DNA of 64,000 nucleotides, taken from contig NZ_JASPJK010000001.1 of NCBI RefSeq assembly GCF_030232265.1, positions 186,001 to 250,000 on the forward strand, in the 5' to 3' direction. The notes under the pieces are model-generated. The model had not been told where the DNA came from. It was given only the letters and a program-made list of their open reading frames with translations, and did no database searches. Positions 39,994 to 49,887 of the stretch are shown here, in pieces. The position numbers and the translations under genes are program-made. Origin of the DNA: Corynebacterium sp. MSK041 (GTDB lineage Bacteria; Actinomycetota; Actinomycetes; Mycobacteriales; Mycobacteriaceae). How positions within the stretch are numbered: the first letter of the stretch is position 1; each line of letters opens with the position of its first letter.

Positions 39994-40060
39994 CACTTCT
40001 GGCCTTTCGCGGACAAAAGTTCACAACCGGAGTCATTGAGCAAGAAAGGTGGGGCGCCGG

Positions 40061-40495
40061 ATGTTTCTAGGCACCTACACCCCAAAGCTGGATGACAAGG
40101 GGCGCCTGACGTTGCCCGCTAAATTCCGTGAGGGTTTGGCGGACGGGCTGATGGTGACCAAGGGGCAGGACCACTCTTTGGCGGTCTATCCCCGCGAGGA
40201 ATTTGCGGCACGCGCACGTAAGGCAGCCGCAGTTTCGCGCACGAACCCGAAGGCGCGTGCCTTCATTCGTAACTTGGCAGCAAGTGCGGATGAGCAGACG
40301 CTTGACGGATCTGGTCGCATCACGCTGTCGCCGGCGCACCGGGATTACGCGCAACTGACTAAGGAGTGCGTGGTTATCGGTTCAGTGGATTTCTTGGAGA
40401 TCTGGGATGCAGAGTCCTGGGCGAAATACCAAGAAAATACGGAGGCCGCTTTCTCGGCGGCTGATGAGGACGATATTCTCTCGGGTCTGCTCTAA
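40061..40495 (+). CDS. mraZ: Transcriptional regulator MraZ
   Basis: This 144-residue protein has two SpoVT/AbrB-like half-domains. The first begins [21 protein letters not shown] and the second has [20 protein letters not shown], each with the family DxxGRxxLP-like motif. MraZ oligomerises into rings and represses the division and cell wall cluster, including itself. The ATG at 40061 lies 11 nt after AAAGGTG. It is the first gene of the cluster and is preceded by its apparent operator. Confidence 0.96.
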   Translation: MFLGTYTPKLDDKGRLTLPAKFREGLADGLMVTKGQDHSLAVYPREEFAARARKAAAVSRTNPKARAFIRNLAASADEQTLDGSGRITLSPAHRDYAQLTKECVVIGSVDFLEIWDAESWAKYQENTEAAFSAADEDDILSGLL

Positions 40496-40532
40496 AGGGC
40501 GGGCGATTAGCGGAGAGCGTGTATGACCTCTG

Positions 40533-40588
40533 CTCGGGGCGCGAGTCGTTCTGGTGTACTTCCCCGATATCAGAATGACCGCCCCGGG
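40533..40588 (+). ncRNA. mraW-type RNA element upstream of rsmH
   Basis: A 20-bp stem forms. The outer part 40533-40541 (CTCGGGGCG) pairs with 40580-40588 (CGCCCCGGG). After a 3-nt bulge, the inner part 40545-40555 (GTCGTTCTGGT) pairs with 40569-40579 (ATCAGAATGAC). The loop is 13 nt. Three pairs are G-U wobbles valid only for plus-strand RNA, which points to an RNA structure. Location directly before rsmH (mraW) fits the mraW motif described in actinobacteria. Confidence 0.7.
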
Positions 40589-40659
40589 TAGGGCTCTATA
40601 CGTTCCCCGCGGATGCACGTAAGTGAACAACAAAGCCGCGATTAAAGGGGGTGGACCCG

Positions 40660-41658
40660 GTGGCAACGAGTACGGCACATGACGTCAGCCACGGGCATGT
40701 CCCTGTCATGCGTGATCGCATGGGTGAGTTGCTGCGTCCCGCGGTGGAGGCTTTCGGTGAGAACGCTGTCATCGTTGATGGCACGCTGGGGGCTGGGGGC
40801 CACACGGAATACTTCTTGGACATTTTCCCGCATGTTTCTGTGATCGGAATTGATCGCGATGGGGAAGCGCTGCGCAATGCCACGGAACGGCTTGCGCCTT
40901 TTTCACATCGGTTCCTGCCGGTGCAGGGGCGTTTTGATTGCCTTGAAGAGGCGTTGGTAACCGAGGAAGGGTCGATTGCGGATAAGGCACGGGAGTATGG
41001 GCTTGCCGGTGCTTTCTTTGACCTCGGTGTCTCCTCAATGCAGCTGGACCAAGCCGAGCGTGGTTTTGCGTACAAGGTTGATGCACCACTGGATATGCGG
41101 ATGGATTCCAGTCAGGGGATCACTGCCGCTGATGTCTTGAACACGTACTCGCACGGTGATCTCGCGCGGGTGTTGAAGACGTATGGGGATGAGCGTTTCG
41201 CTGGCAAGATCGCATCAGCGGTGGTGGCTGAACGTGAAAAGGAACCGTTCACACGGTCGGGCCGTTTGGTTGAGCTGTTGTATCGGGTCATCCCGGCCGC
41301 GACGCGACGGACTGGCGGGCACCCGGCGAAGCGAACTTTCCAGGCGTTACGCGTAGAGGTGAACCGTGAGCTTGATGCGCTGCAGAACGTTCTCCCCATG
41401 GTGGCTGAAGCGCTCGGGCCGGGCGGGCGTGCGGTGTTTATGAGCTACCAATCCCACGAGGACAAGTTGGTGAAGAAGGCGTTCACCGAACTTACTACCT
41501 CCAAAACCCCGCCGGGGCTACCCACCGAGCTGCCGGGGATGGAAGCCAAGTTCAAAGCTGTCACTCACGGGGCGGAGAAAGCCTCTGAAGCGGAAATAGA
41601 ACAAAACAGGCGAGCTGCCCCTGTCCGGGTACGCGCCATAGAAAAGATCAGCAACTAA
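40660..41658 (+). CDS. rsmH: 16S rRNA (cytosine(1402)-N(4))-methyltransferase RsmH
   Basis: This SAM-dependent methyltransferase has 332 residues. The SAM loop is [16 protein letters not shown] near residue 38, followed by [28 protein letters not shown], and the C-terminal [15 protein letters not shown], all family markers. The GTG at 40660 is 8 nt from AAAGGGGG; a GTG at 40651 overlaps that SD and is less likely. It follows mraZ after 164 bp that contain an mraW-type hairpin. Confidence 0.95.
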   Translation: MATSTAHDVSHGHVPVMRDRMGELLRPAVEAFGENAVIVDGTLGAGGHTEYFLDIFPHVSVIGIDRDGEALRNATERLAPFSHRFLPVQGRFDCLEEALVTEEGSIADKAREYGLAGAFFDLGVSSMQLDQAERGFAYKVDAPLDMRMDSSQGITAADVLNTYSHGDLARVLKTYGDERFAGKIASAVVAEREKEPFTRSGRLVELLYRVIPAATRRTGGHPAKRTFQALRVEVNRELDALQNVLPMVAEALGPGGRAVFMSYQSHEDKLVKKAFTELTTSKTPPGLPTELPGMEAKFKAVTHGAEKASEAEIEQNRRAAPVRVRAIEKISN

Positions 41659-41697
41659 CCCCAACCAACGATGAGCACCGCGAAGGAAACAAGGACA

Positions 41698-42330
41698 ATG
41701 GGAGCAAGCCGAGATCTCACCGCAGGCAACGCCGGCACTGCGCTGCTTGAACGTGGTCGTGGTCGTACTACGCTCACCCCGCCGAAGCCCCGTTTTGCGC
41801 CGCACGTTCCGCGCCCAAGCAGGTTGGGGTCGAAGCAGGTCGTGTCGGTGCGTGGGCGCCGAATTGCCACGACGGATACGAAGTGGAAGTTTTCACGGAT
41901 GTCCATCTTGTCGCTGCCACTTTTGGTGCTGGGCATTTTCGGGGCGATGTTGTTGTCCGCATTGTCCACGCAGCAGACTTTCACTATTCAGCAGCTGCAG
42001 AGTGAAGAGCGCGTTTTAAAGAATGAGATTGAAACCTTGAGCCGTAACGTCGAGGATTCTCGTGCTGCTGCGGGAGTTGCTGCGAAGGCTGGGCAAGCGG
42101 GAATGGTTGTCCCGGGCCAGGCGGGCATTATCACCGTGAATGACCGCGGTGAGGCAACAGAGGTCGGCCCGGCTGATGCGGCGAAGACCCTGCGTGTGGT
42201 GGATGTCAATGGTGACACAATCCGCGTGGATCGTGCAACGAGTGACCGCCGCGAAACCGCTGATGTTGCTGATAATCTCTCGCCGCTGCCGGCACCTGTC
42301 GTGCTGCAGTCCCTGCCGGGTGTGCAGTAA
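41698..42330 (+). CDS. ftsL: Cell division protein FtsL (actinobacterial)
   Basis: The position between rsmH and ftsI and the layout identify FtsL. It has a basic cytoplasmic N-terminus of about 65 residues, one membrane helix (about 68-88, SILSLPLLVLGIFGAML), then a short coiled coil (FTIQQLQSEERVLKNEIETLSRNV). A C-terminal extracytoplasmic tail of about 85 residues follows. Total 210 aa. ATG 41698 follows AAGGA and AAGG elements; an ATG at 41671 has no SD. FtsL bridges FtsQ and the FtsW-FtsI synthase. Confidence 0.88.
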   Translation: MGASRDLTAGNAGTALLERGRGRTTLTPPKPRFAPHVPRPSRLGSKQVVSVRGRRIATTDTKWKFSRMSILSLPLLVLGIFGAMLLSALSTQQTFTIQQLQSEERVLKNEIETLSRNVEDSRAAAGVAAKAGQAGMVVPGQAGIITVNDRGEATEVGPADAAKTLRVVDVNGDTIRVDRATSDRRETADVADNLSPLPAPVVLQSLPGVQ

Positions 42331-42438
42331 TCCGATTTGTTTTCCTATCGCCGTGTGGCGGTGAGCTTCCGGTGTGCGGTTGCCGGGCAAAATGAAGGGC
42401 GATTAAGCCTGAAAACTGAGAGGTAGGTGACCTGCGCC

Positions 42439-44391
42439 GTGACACGCATGGATCCGCAGCGGCGCCAACAACGTGGTGAGCCGCAGAAAGTCATCACGGC
42501 TAAACGCATGCAGTTGCTGACCGTGGTGTTTCTCGTGGTCGCTTTAGTTCTTGTTGGGCGTCTCGCTTGGGTGCAGCTGAAGTGGGGGCCACAGTTGCAG
42601 ACTGTTGCGGCTGACCAACGGACGCGCACGTTTGTGGATCCGGCGCGGCGAGGGGAGATCGTCGATAGGCAAGGCAACGTGCTTTCGTACACGATGCAAG
42701 CACGTTCTCTGACTGTCTCACCGGTGATTCTGCGCCGTGAGCTGGGGGAGCAGGCGCGCAATGACATGGTTAATGAGGGTGCTACTCGCGCGGAGGTCGA
42801 AGCCCAGGAGGGCGCACGCGTGGAAGACATGCTCCGCCAAATGGCCAATGAGATCCCCCGCATGATTGGTCAAGGGGACGACGATAAAGATGAGTCGGAA
42901 GACAGCGACAACAGGGTCAAAACCCAGAAGGTGAACTCCAAGGACATTCTGGAGAAGTTGCATGCGTCGACTGACTACGAAGTGTTGGTCCGCAACGTTG
43001 ATCCCGATGTAGCTGCTGAGGTGGCTAAGAAGTTCCATGGTGTTGCGGCTGATCACCAGGACATCCGCGAGTACCCGAACGGCGCTGTGGCGGAGAACAT
43101 CATTGGACGAGTGTCCATGGACGGGCAAGGGCAGTTCGGCCTTGAAGCTTCGAGTGACTCCATCTTGACTGGTATTAATGGCCGTTCCACCCTGGATGTT
43201 TCTGACAAGGGGCAAGTGATTCCGGGCACGCTGCGTGATGTTGTGCCGGCAGTCAACGGTGCGAAGATTGAGCTCACCATTGATCTTGATTTGCAGGCAT
43301 ACGTCCAACAGTTGTTGGAACAGGCAAAGGAGAACTCCCGAGCCAAGGGTGCTGAGGCGGTTGTTCTGGATGCAGCTACCGGTGAGGTGCTGGCTATGGC
43401 CAATACGGACACGATTGATCCAAATGGAGATTTAGAGAAGCAGCTCAAGAACGGGCGCAGTTTTGACAACCCGTCGATCTCGCACCCATTTGAGCCGGGT
43501 TCCGTGGCCAAGATCATCACGGCGACTGCCGCGATTGAGGAGAGGCTGACAAACCCGGATGAAGTTCATCAGGTTCCTGGACAGATTGAGATGGCTGGCG
43601 TGACAGTGGCTGATGCTTGGGAGCATGGTGTGGTTCCGTACACCACCACGGGCATCTTTGGTAAGTCCTCCAACGTGGGCACACTCATGCTGGCGCAGCG
43701 CGTGGGGGAGGAACGCTTTGATGATTATCTGAAGCGCTTTGGCCTCGGACAGGCAACAGGAGTGGAGTTGCCCAATGAATCGGCTGGTTTGGTGCCCACC
43801 CGTGAGCAGTGGTCTGGCGGTACCTTTGCCAACCTGCCGATTGGTCAGGGTATGTCCATGACGACGCTGCAGCTGGCGAGTGTCTACCAGTCGCTGGCCA
43901 ACGGTGGTGAACGGATTGAACCCCGCATTATCAAAAACGTGACCGCGTCGACAGGGGAGGAGATCCCACAGGAGGAGCCCCGTCGCACCCGGGTTGCCAG
44001 CGAGGAAACTGCCCGCACGGTTGTGAACATGTTCCGGGCACCGTTCCAGGAAGATCCCGCCGGCTTCAATAGCGGTACCGCCCAAGGGAACAACATTCCG
44101 GGCTACCAGCTTTCGGGTAAGACCGGCACGGCACAGCAGGTCAACCCGGATACAGGCGCGTATTCTAATTCGGATTACTGGATTACTTTTGCCGGCATTG
44201 CGCCAGCAGATGATCCGCGTTTTGTTGTTGCAGTGATGCTGGATGATCCGGAACGCGGCCCGCTTGAAGGCGGTGCTGGCGGCCAGTCTTCAGCACCGGT
44301 GTTCACCCAGATTGCTAACTGGCTAATTGCACGCGAAAACATTCCACCTAGCCGGGACCCGGGCGAGCCCATGGTCCTCCAGGCTCAGTAG
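42439..44391 (+). CDS. ftsI: Septal class B penicillin-binding protein (FtsI/PBP3)
   Basis: This 650-residue transpeptidase crosslinks septal peptidoglycan with FtsW. It has a basic N-terminus, one membrane helix (about 25-45), and a PBP dimerisation domain from RTRTFVDPARRGEIVDRQG. The catalytic domain has S355-x-x-K358 (EPGSVAKI), S410-x-N412 (KSSNVG) and K561-T-G (SGKTGTAQQ). An acidic stretch, QGDDDKDESEDSDNRV, at residues 145-160 interrupts the dimerisation domain. The exact start is uncertain: GTG 42427, GTG 42439 and ATG 42448 are all near GAGAGGTAGG. Confidence 0.95.
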   Translation: MTRMDPQRRQQRGEPQKVITAKRMQLLTVVFLVVALVLVGRLAWVQLKWGPQLQTVAADQRTRTFVDPARRGEIVDRQGNVLSYTMQARSLTVSPVILRRELGEQARNDMVNEGATRAEVEAQEGARVEDMLRQMANEIPRMIGQGDDDKDESEDSDNRVKTQKVNSKDILEKLHASTDYEVLVRNVDPDVAAEVAKKFHGVAADHQDIREYPNGAVAENIIGRVSMDGQGQFGLEASSDSILTGINGRSTLDVSDKGQVIPGTLRDVVPAVNGAKIELTIDLDLQAYVQQLLEQAKENSRAKGAEAVVLDAATGEVLAMANTDTIDPNGDLEKQLKNGRSFDNPSISHPFEPGSVAKIITATAAIEERLTNPDEVHQVPGQIEMAGVTVADAWEHGVVPYTTTGIFGKSSNVGTLMLAQRVGEERFDDYLKRFGLGQATGVELPNESAGLVPTREQWSGGTFANLPIGQGMSMTTLQLASVYQSLANGGERIEPRIIKNVTASTGEEIPQEEPRRTRVASEETARTVVNMFRAPFQEDPAGFNSGTAQGNNIPGYQLSGKTGTAQQVNPDTGAYSNSDYWITFAGIAPADDPRFVVAVMLDDPERGPLEGGAGGQSSAPVFTQIANWLIARENIPPSRDPGEPMVLQAQ

Positions 44392-44404
44392 AGGGGGAGA
44401 GAAC

Positions 44405-45895
44405 ATGACCAACCACATGTTTATCAGCACCATCGCGCAGATCGCGGGTGGTCGCGTTGAAAATGCTGCGGCCGTAGAGATCAGCGGTATCAGTCTGGAT
44501 TCGCGTGCCGTGGGAACCGGTGCGATGTTTGCGGCACTGCCGGGAACCCGCACGCATGGGGCGACATTCGCGCATGATTCGACGGCCTCAGCTTTCCTCA
44601 CCGATGAGGAAGGCTGGGTGCTTCTGCAGGATGCGGGGGAGACTCGCCCCGTTGTCGTCGTGAAGCGTGTGCGCGATATTTTGGGTGATGTCGCTTCAGC
44701 CATCTACGGAAATCCGTCGAGCAAGCTCACGGTTCTGGGGGTGACGGGAACGTCCGGTAAGACGACGACAACGTACATGCTCGAAGCGGGACTGACAGCG
44801 GCTGGCAAGAAGGTCGGGCTGATAGGCACGACGGGTACTCGCATCATGGGCGAGGATGTGCCTACGTCGCTGACCACGCCGGAAGCGCCGAAACTGCAAG
44901 AGCTTTTTGCTGAGATGGTCGCGCGCGGTGTCACGCACGTGGTTATGGAGGTGTCTTCGCACGCGCTCGTGTTGGGCCGCGTTGGCGGAACACAGTTCAC
45001 TGCCGCTGGTTTTACCAACCTTTCGCAGGATCACCTCGACTTTCATCCGACGATGGAGGATTATTTCGAAGCAAAAGCATTGCTTTTCGACGATTCTTTG
45101 AAGGCCTCCGTCATCTGCATCGATGACGAATGGGGTGTGAAGATGGCGCAGCGCGCCCACAACGTGATCACCGTAGGAACCAAAAACCAGGATGGCGTTG
45201 ATTGTTCTGCACGCCTGCTCAGCACGACTGATTCCGGCGCGCAGGATGTGGAGCTTGTTCTAAACGGCACCTCCCACCGCTTCCGCTTGCCGTTGCCGGG
45301 GGCGTTCAATGTTGCTAACGCTGCGTTGGCTACTGCGCTGGCTGACTCTGTTGGTGTGGATGTAGAGCGTTTCCTCGCAGGTATTGAAGGGGCGGCGGTT
45401 CCTGGCCGTATGGAACGCATTAACTCTGGCCAGGAATTTATCGCGGTGGTGGATTACGCACACAAACCCGCCGCGATTGCCGCTGCTTTAACCACGTTGC
45501 GGGAGCAGGTAGATGGACGGCTTGGTGTTGTTGTGGGGGCTGGTGGTGACCGTGATCAGTCAAAGCGCGCGCCCATGGGTGAAGAAGCTGCTCGTCGCGC
45601 AGATCTAGTGATCATCACTGATGACAATCCTCGCAGTGAGGACCCAGCGCTGATTCGTCAGGCTGTACGCGCCGGAGCAGAGAAAGTGGAAGGGCCAGAG
45701 ATCCGTGAGATTGGTTCACGGTCTGAGGCTATCCGGGAACTCGTAGCGTGGGCGCAACCGGGTGATGCTGTCATTGTCGTGGGTAAAGGCCATGAGGTTG
45801 GGCAGATAGTCGGTGATGAAGTGCATCACTTTGATGACCGTGAGGAAGTCCGCGCGGCTTTGGCTAGCTTGGGTTTCAAGGAGGATCGACCATGA
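44405..45895 (+). CDS. murE: UDP-N-acetylmuramoyl-tripeptide synthetase MurE (meso-DAP adding)
   Basis: This 496-residue Mur ligase adds the third stem residue. The ATP loop is GVTGTSGKTTTTYML. The DDNPRSEDP segment near residue 405 has the DNPR motif of enzymes that add meso-diaminopimelate, as expected for corynebacteria. GGGGGAGA precedes the ATG at 44405; the frame is open to 44327 inside ftsI but without support. It overlaps murF by 4 bp (ATGA). Confidence 0.96.
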   Translation: MTNHMFISTIAQIAGGRVENAAAVEISGISLDSRAVGTGAMFAALPGTRTHGATFAHDSTASAFLTDEEGWVLLQDAGETRPVVVVKRVRDILGDVASAIYGNPSSKLTVLGVTGTSGKTTTTYMLEAGLTAAGKKVGLIGTTGTRIMGEDVPTSLTTPEAPKLQELFAEMVARGVTHVVMEVSSHALVLGRVGGTQFTAAGFTNLSQDHLDFHPTMEDYFEAKALLFDDSLKASVICIDDEWGVKMAQRAHNVITVGTKNQDGVDCSARLLSTTDSGAQDVELVLNGTSHRFRLPLPGAFNVANAALATALADSVGVDVERFLAGIEGAAVPGRMERINSGQEFIAVVDYAHKPAAIAAALTTLREQVDGRLGVVVGAGGDRDQSKRAPMGEEAARRADLVIITDDNPRSEDPALIRQAVRAGAEKVEGPEIREIGSRSEAIRELVAWAQPGDAVIVVGKGHEVGQIVGDEVHHFDDREEVRAALASLGFKEDRP

Positions 45896-47397
45896 TTCCA
45901 ATGACACTGCGTCAGATTGCGGACGTCACCGGCGGGACCTTGAGTTCTTCCGCTGACCCGGATGCAACTGTGACCGGGTACGTCGAGTTTGATTCCCGCA
46001 AGATCACTGACGGTGGGCTGTTTGTTGCACTCCCTGGTGCGAATGCTGATGGGCATGACTTTGCGGATGCGGCAATGCAGCGCGGTGCAGTCGGTGCACT
46101 AGTTGCCCGCGATATCGGTGTGCCAGCTGTGATTCTTCCGCCTGTGCAGCAGGACGAGAATGACAATTCGGACCTCGCGGCGAGTGATCCGGATGGCACT
46201 GCCCGAGCAGTTGTGGCCGGTATGTCAAAGTTGGCGCAGTTTGTGGCGCAGGAACTGACGGATAAGCATGGCCTTTCTATTACCGGCGTGACGGGCTCTG
46301 CGGGCAAGACCTCCACGAAGGACCTCATTGCAAACGTCCTGGCGTGTGGTGGGGAGACTGTCGCACCACCTGGCTCTTTCAACAACGAGATTGGGCTGCC
46401 GTATACGGTGTTGCGCTGCACAGAGGAGACGAAATTCCTCGTGGCGGAGATGTCCGCGCGCGGCATTGGGCACATTGAAAAACTCACGCACATCGCCCCA
46501 CCTGCGATGAGTGTGGTGCTCAATGTTGGTAGCGCTCACTTGGGTGAGTTTGGCTCGCGTAACAATATTGCGGTGGCCAAGGGTGAGATTGTTGAAGCGC
46601 TTCCGGCTGACGGTATTGCGATCCTCAATGCTGATGATGAGTTGGTTGCGGGCATGGCTTCGCGCACCAATGCCAAGGTCGTGACATTCTCCACACACAC
46701 CAAGGCCGATTACTACGCCACGGGCATCGTGCTTGATGACGTGGCTCGTGCGACATTCACCATGCATACCCCCGGTGGGACGCACGAGGTCTCCTTGAAG
46801 GTTTTCGGTGCCCACCAGGTATCCAATGCTTTGGCTGCCGCTGCTGTAGGGATTGAATCTGGCATTGATGCGGCGACGGTGGCTCACGCTTTGAGTAATG
46901 CGCACAGCGTGTCCGTCAACCGCATGGATGTTTCCACCCGCGCTGACGGTGTGACAGTGATCAATGATGCCTACAATGCCAACCCCGACTCGATGCGGGC
47001 CGGTATCGCTGCTCTTGCATTTACGGCTGCTGCCCGCCCCGGTGTGCGCTCCATCGCGGTGCTGGGGGAAATGGGCGAGCTTGGTGAGGACTCTGTGGCT
47101 GCTCACACAGCGCTCGCTGACGATCTTGGGCGATACGGCATCACGCACCTCATCGCGGTGGGGGACACTCCTGAGATTCATGCGCTCATGACAGCCTCTG
47201 CCCGCCATGGAATCGCGGTGGCACAAGCCTTTGGTGTCGAGGATGCTGCGGAAACCGTGACCGGTATCCTGAGCTCGGCTCCGCCAGGTGAGGACCACTG
47301 GTACGAGCGGACTGACCGCGATGTCGTGCTTGTGAAAGCGAGTAATGCCGCAGGATTGTGGCGCGTAGCCGAGAAGCTGTTGAACACGGAAAGGTAG
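45892..47397 (+). CDS. murF: UDP-N-acetylmuramoyl-tripeptide-D-alanyl-D-alanine ligase MurF
   Basis: This Mur ligase completes the pentapeptide by adding D-Ala-D-Ala. It has 501 residues. The ATP loop is GVTGSAGKTSTKDLIA, the Mur signature EMSARGIGHIE follows, and the C-terminal NDAYNANPDSMRAGI is characteristic of MurF. Its ATG overlaps the murE stop, suggesting translational coupling. A GGAG SD lies inside the murE end. Confidence 0.97.
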   Translation: MIPMTLRQIADVTGGTLSSSADPDATVTGYVEFDSRKITDGGLFVALPGANADGHDFADAAMQRGAVGALVARDIGVPAVILPPVQQDENDNSDLAASDPDGTARAVVAGMSKLAQFVAQELTDKHGLSITGVTGSAGKTSTKDLIANVLACGGETVAPPGSFNNEIGLPYTVLRCTEETKFLVAEMSARGIGHIEKLTHIAPPAMSVVLNVGSAHLGEFGSRNNIAVAKGEIVEALPADGIAILNADDELVAGMASRTNAKVVTFSTHTKADYYATGIVLDDVARATFTMHTPGGTHEVSLKVFGAHQVSNALAAAAVGIESGIDAATVAHALSNAHSVSVNRMDVSTRADGVTVINDAYNANPDSMRAGIAALAFTAAARPGVRSIAVLGEMGELGEDSVAAHTALADDLGRYGITHLIAVGDTPEIHALMTASARHGIAVAQAFGVEDAAETVTGILSSAPPGEDHWYERTDRDVVLVKASNAAGLWRVAEKLLNTER

Positions 47398-47412
47398 CAA
47401 AAGGTAATCACC

Positions 47413-48522
47413 ATGACCCAGATCATTATGTCGGGGCTGATTAGCTTCCTAGTAGCGATCTTCACTACACCGCTGCTGATCCGTTACTTCACTTCAGCAG
47501 GCAAGGGCCAGGAGATCCGTGAGGATGGCCCGAAATCACACATCCGCAAACGCGGCACTCCGACGATGGGTGGCATTGCCATTTTGTTGGGCATCGTGGT
47601 TGCTTACCTCGCCGTCGGCTTTTGGGGCATGGCCACGGGGCACGGCGGGTTTACCGCGTCGGGTTTGCTTGTCTTGGGGCTCACCGTGGCTCTTGGCTTG
47701 TTGGGCTTTGCCGATGACGGCATCAAACTCTTTTTCAACCGCAACCTCGGTTTGAACAAGACGGCAAAGCTGGTTGGCCAGCTCGCTGTCGCCCTGTTGT
47801 TTGGTTTCCTGCTACTTCAGTTCCCAGACGAACAAGGCCTGACACCAGGTTCTACCCACGTGAGCTTCATCCGGGACATTGAGACGTTTGATATTGCCGT
47901 CGGTGGGGCAGTGGTGGGCACCATCTTGTTCCTCATCTTCATCTACTTCCTCATCGCCGCATGGTCCAATGCCGTGAACCTCACCGATGGGCTGGATGGC
48001 TTGGCTGCTGGTTCCACCGCGCTGGTGATGTTCGGGTACATGATCATGACGTTCTGGCAGTTCAGGAATTCTTGCTCTATTACCCCTGGCCCCGGCTGCT
48101 ACGACGTCCGTGATCCGCTTGATCTGGCTGTTCTGTGCGCGGCTGGTCTTGGCGCCTGCGTTGGTTTCTTGTGGTGGAACGCTGCGCCAGCCAAGATCTT
48201 CATGGGTGATACCGGTTCTTTGGCGCTGGGTGGTCTGGTTGCTGGCGTGTCCATCACCAGCCGCACTGAGGTGCTCATGGTCATTGTTGGTGCGCTCTTT
48301 GTCATGGAGGCCGCGTCCGTGGTCATCCAGGTGGCGTCTTTCAAGACGACCGGCAAGCGCGTCTTCCGCATGGCCCCGTTCCACCACCACTTTGAAAACG
48401 GCGGGTGGGCAGAGACCACGGTGGTGGTTCGTTTCTGGCTCATCTGTGGCATTGCTGTTGCCCTTGGTCTGGCTATCTTCTACGGTGATTGGCTTTCTGC
48501 TACGGGAGTGAGCTTGGCATGA
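47413..48522 (+). CDS. mraY: Phospho-N-acetylmuramoyl-pentapeptide transferase MraY
   Basis: This integral membrane enzyme makes lipid I by transferring phospho-MurNAc-pentapeptide to undecaprenyl phosphate. The 369-residue protein has about ten membrane helices. The catalytic motifs are [37 protein letters not shown], and the MraY-specific MAPFHHHFE. It overlaps murD by 4 bp (ATGA). Confidence 0.97.
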   Translation: MTQIIMSGLISFLVAIFTTPLLIRYFTSAGKGQEIREDGPKSHIRKRGTPTMGGIAILLGIVVAYLAVGFWGMATGHGGFTASGLLVLGLTVALGLLGFADDGIKLFFNRNLGLNKTAKLVGQLAVALLFGFLLLQFPDEQGLTPGSTHVSFIRDIETFDIAVGGAVVGTILFLIFIYFLIAAWSNAVNLTDGLDGLAAGSTALVMFGYMIMTFWQFRNSCSITPGPGCYDVRDPLDLAVLCAAGLGACVGFLWWNAAPAKIFMGDTGSLALGGLVAGVSITSRTEVLMVIVGALFVMEAASVVIQVASFKTTGKRVFRMAPFHHHFENGGWAETTVVVRFWLICGIAVALGLAIFYGDWLSATGVSLA

Positions 48523-49871
48523 CGCGCTACCTCATTGCCGGCGTTGGTGTTTCCGGCCAAGGCGCCACACATTTGCTCCAAGAAGCAGGGCTGTCTTTTG
48601 ACATCGTTGATGATGATCCGGCTAAAACGGGCACGCTGCGTTCCAACGAGATTTCTTTTGCGGATTACGCCACGGTGGTGACATCCCCTGGGTGGCGTCC
48701 GGATTCACCGTTGCTTGTTGCAGCTAAGGAGGCTGGCTGCGAGGTCATCGGTGACGTTGAGCTTTGCTACCGGCTAGACCAACAAGGGGTTTTTGGCCCG
48801 CCCCGTGATTGGTTGGTAGTCACCGGCACGAATGGTAAAACCACCACGACCGGCATGTTGGCTGCAATCATGCAGGAGGCTTCGCACTACACGGGCAAGG
48901 ATGCCGTTGCGTGCGGCAATATTGGTGTCGCCGTGGGCGATGCTTTGATCAGTGAGAAGCGGGCGGACGTCCTCGTCGCAGAGCTGTCCAGCTTCCAACT
49001 GCACTGGTCCGACCGCCTCACACCGGATGCTGCTGTGCTGCTCAATTTGGCGGATGATCACATCGATTGGCACGGCTCTTTTGAGGCCTACGCTGAGGCG
49101 AAGGCGAAGGTCTTCGCTGCATCCACGGCAGTTGCCGGGATTGACGACGAGCACGTGCGGGACTATGCGCCAGCTCATGCCATTGGGTTTACGGTGAATG
49201 AACCACAGGCAGGGCAAGTAGGCATTATTGACGGGAATATTGTCTCCCGCATCGGTGATACGCCAGTGAAGATCACTGCTATTGAGGGGATTGAACCTCC
49301 TGGACGTGCCGGGGTGCTCGACGCTCTTGCTGCATCTGCGATCGCGATTACCCGTGGTGCCACCCCGGAACAGATTGACCGGGCGCTGCATTCCTACGAG
49401 GTAGCAGGCCACCGCGGTGCTGTGGTGCTCGAAGACAGCGACAACAACATCGTCTGGATCGACAACTCCAAGGCAACCAACCCGCACGCGGCTGATTCCG
49501 CGTTGAAGGGCACGACCTCGAAGATTGTGTGGGTTGCTGGTGGACAATTGAAGGGGGCAGATATCTCCGACCTCATCAAGGACCACGGCGCGAAGTTTCG
49601 TGCGGTCGCCTTGTTGGGCGTTGATGGCCCAGCAATCAAAGAGGCTGTGGAGTCATACGCCCCGGATGTGCCTACCTTCTACACCGATTCGATTGATCCA
49701 GTTGAAGCGATGGAGCAGGTGGTGGATTTCGCCGCCACGCATGCTCGTCCGGGAGATGCGGTGATCCTTGCACCGGCTGCCGCAAGCTTGGATATGTACA
49801 CCGGTATGGCACAACGCGGAAATCTATTTGCAGATGCTGCGCGCGCCACAAAGGAAAAAGCGAAACAATAG
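48519..49871 (+). CDS. murD: UDP-N-acetylmuramoylalanine-D-glutamate ligase MurD
   Basis: This 450-residue Mur ligase adds D-Glu to UDP-MurNAc-L-Ala. The N-terminal Rossmann segment is [17 protein letters not shown]. The ATP loop is [15 protein letters not shown], followed by [11 protein letters not shown] and the C-terminal [12 protein letters not shown] (MurD motif). The ATG at 48519 overlaps the mraY stop. Confidence 0.96.
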   Translation: MTRYLIAGVGVSGQGATHLLQEAGLSFDIVDDDPAKTGTLRSNEISFADYATVVTSPGWRPDSPLLVAAKEAGCEVIGDVELCYRLDQQGVFGPPRDWLVVTGTNGKTTTTGMLAAIMQEASHYTGKDAVACGNIGVAVGDALISEKRADVLVAELSSFQLHWSDRLTPDAAVLLNLADDHIDWHGSFEAYAEAKAKVFAASTAVAGIDDEHVRDYAPAHAIGFTVNEPQAGQVGIIDGNIVSRIGDTPVKITAIEGIEPPGRAGVLDALAASAIAITRGATPEQIDRALHSYEVAGHRGAVVLEDSDNNIVWIDNSKATNPHAADSALKGTTSKIVWVAGGQLKGADISDLIKDHGAKFRAVALLGVDGPAIKEAVESYAPDVPTFYTDSIDPVEAMEQVVDFAATHARPGDAVILAPAAASLDMYTGMAQRGNLFADAARATKEKAKQ

Positions 49872-49887
49872 GGCAAAGTAGGCAACG

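Larger units (their letters stand above)
39494..40060. other. 567-bp regulatory region upstream of mraZ
   Basis: No gene is supported. The region carries two clusters of GTGGG-type repeats (listed separately), a GTTAAGTTAAC-type AT-rich stretch near 39832-39860, and a possible -35 hexamer TTGACC at 39892-39897 without a clear -10 partner. The mraZ promoter must lie here. Confidence 0.65.
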
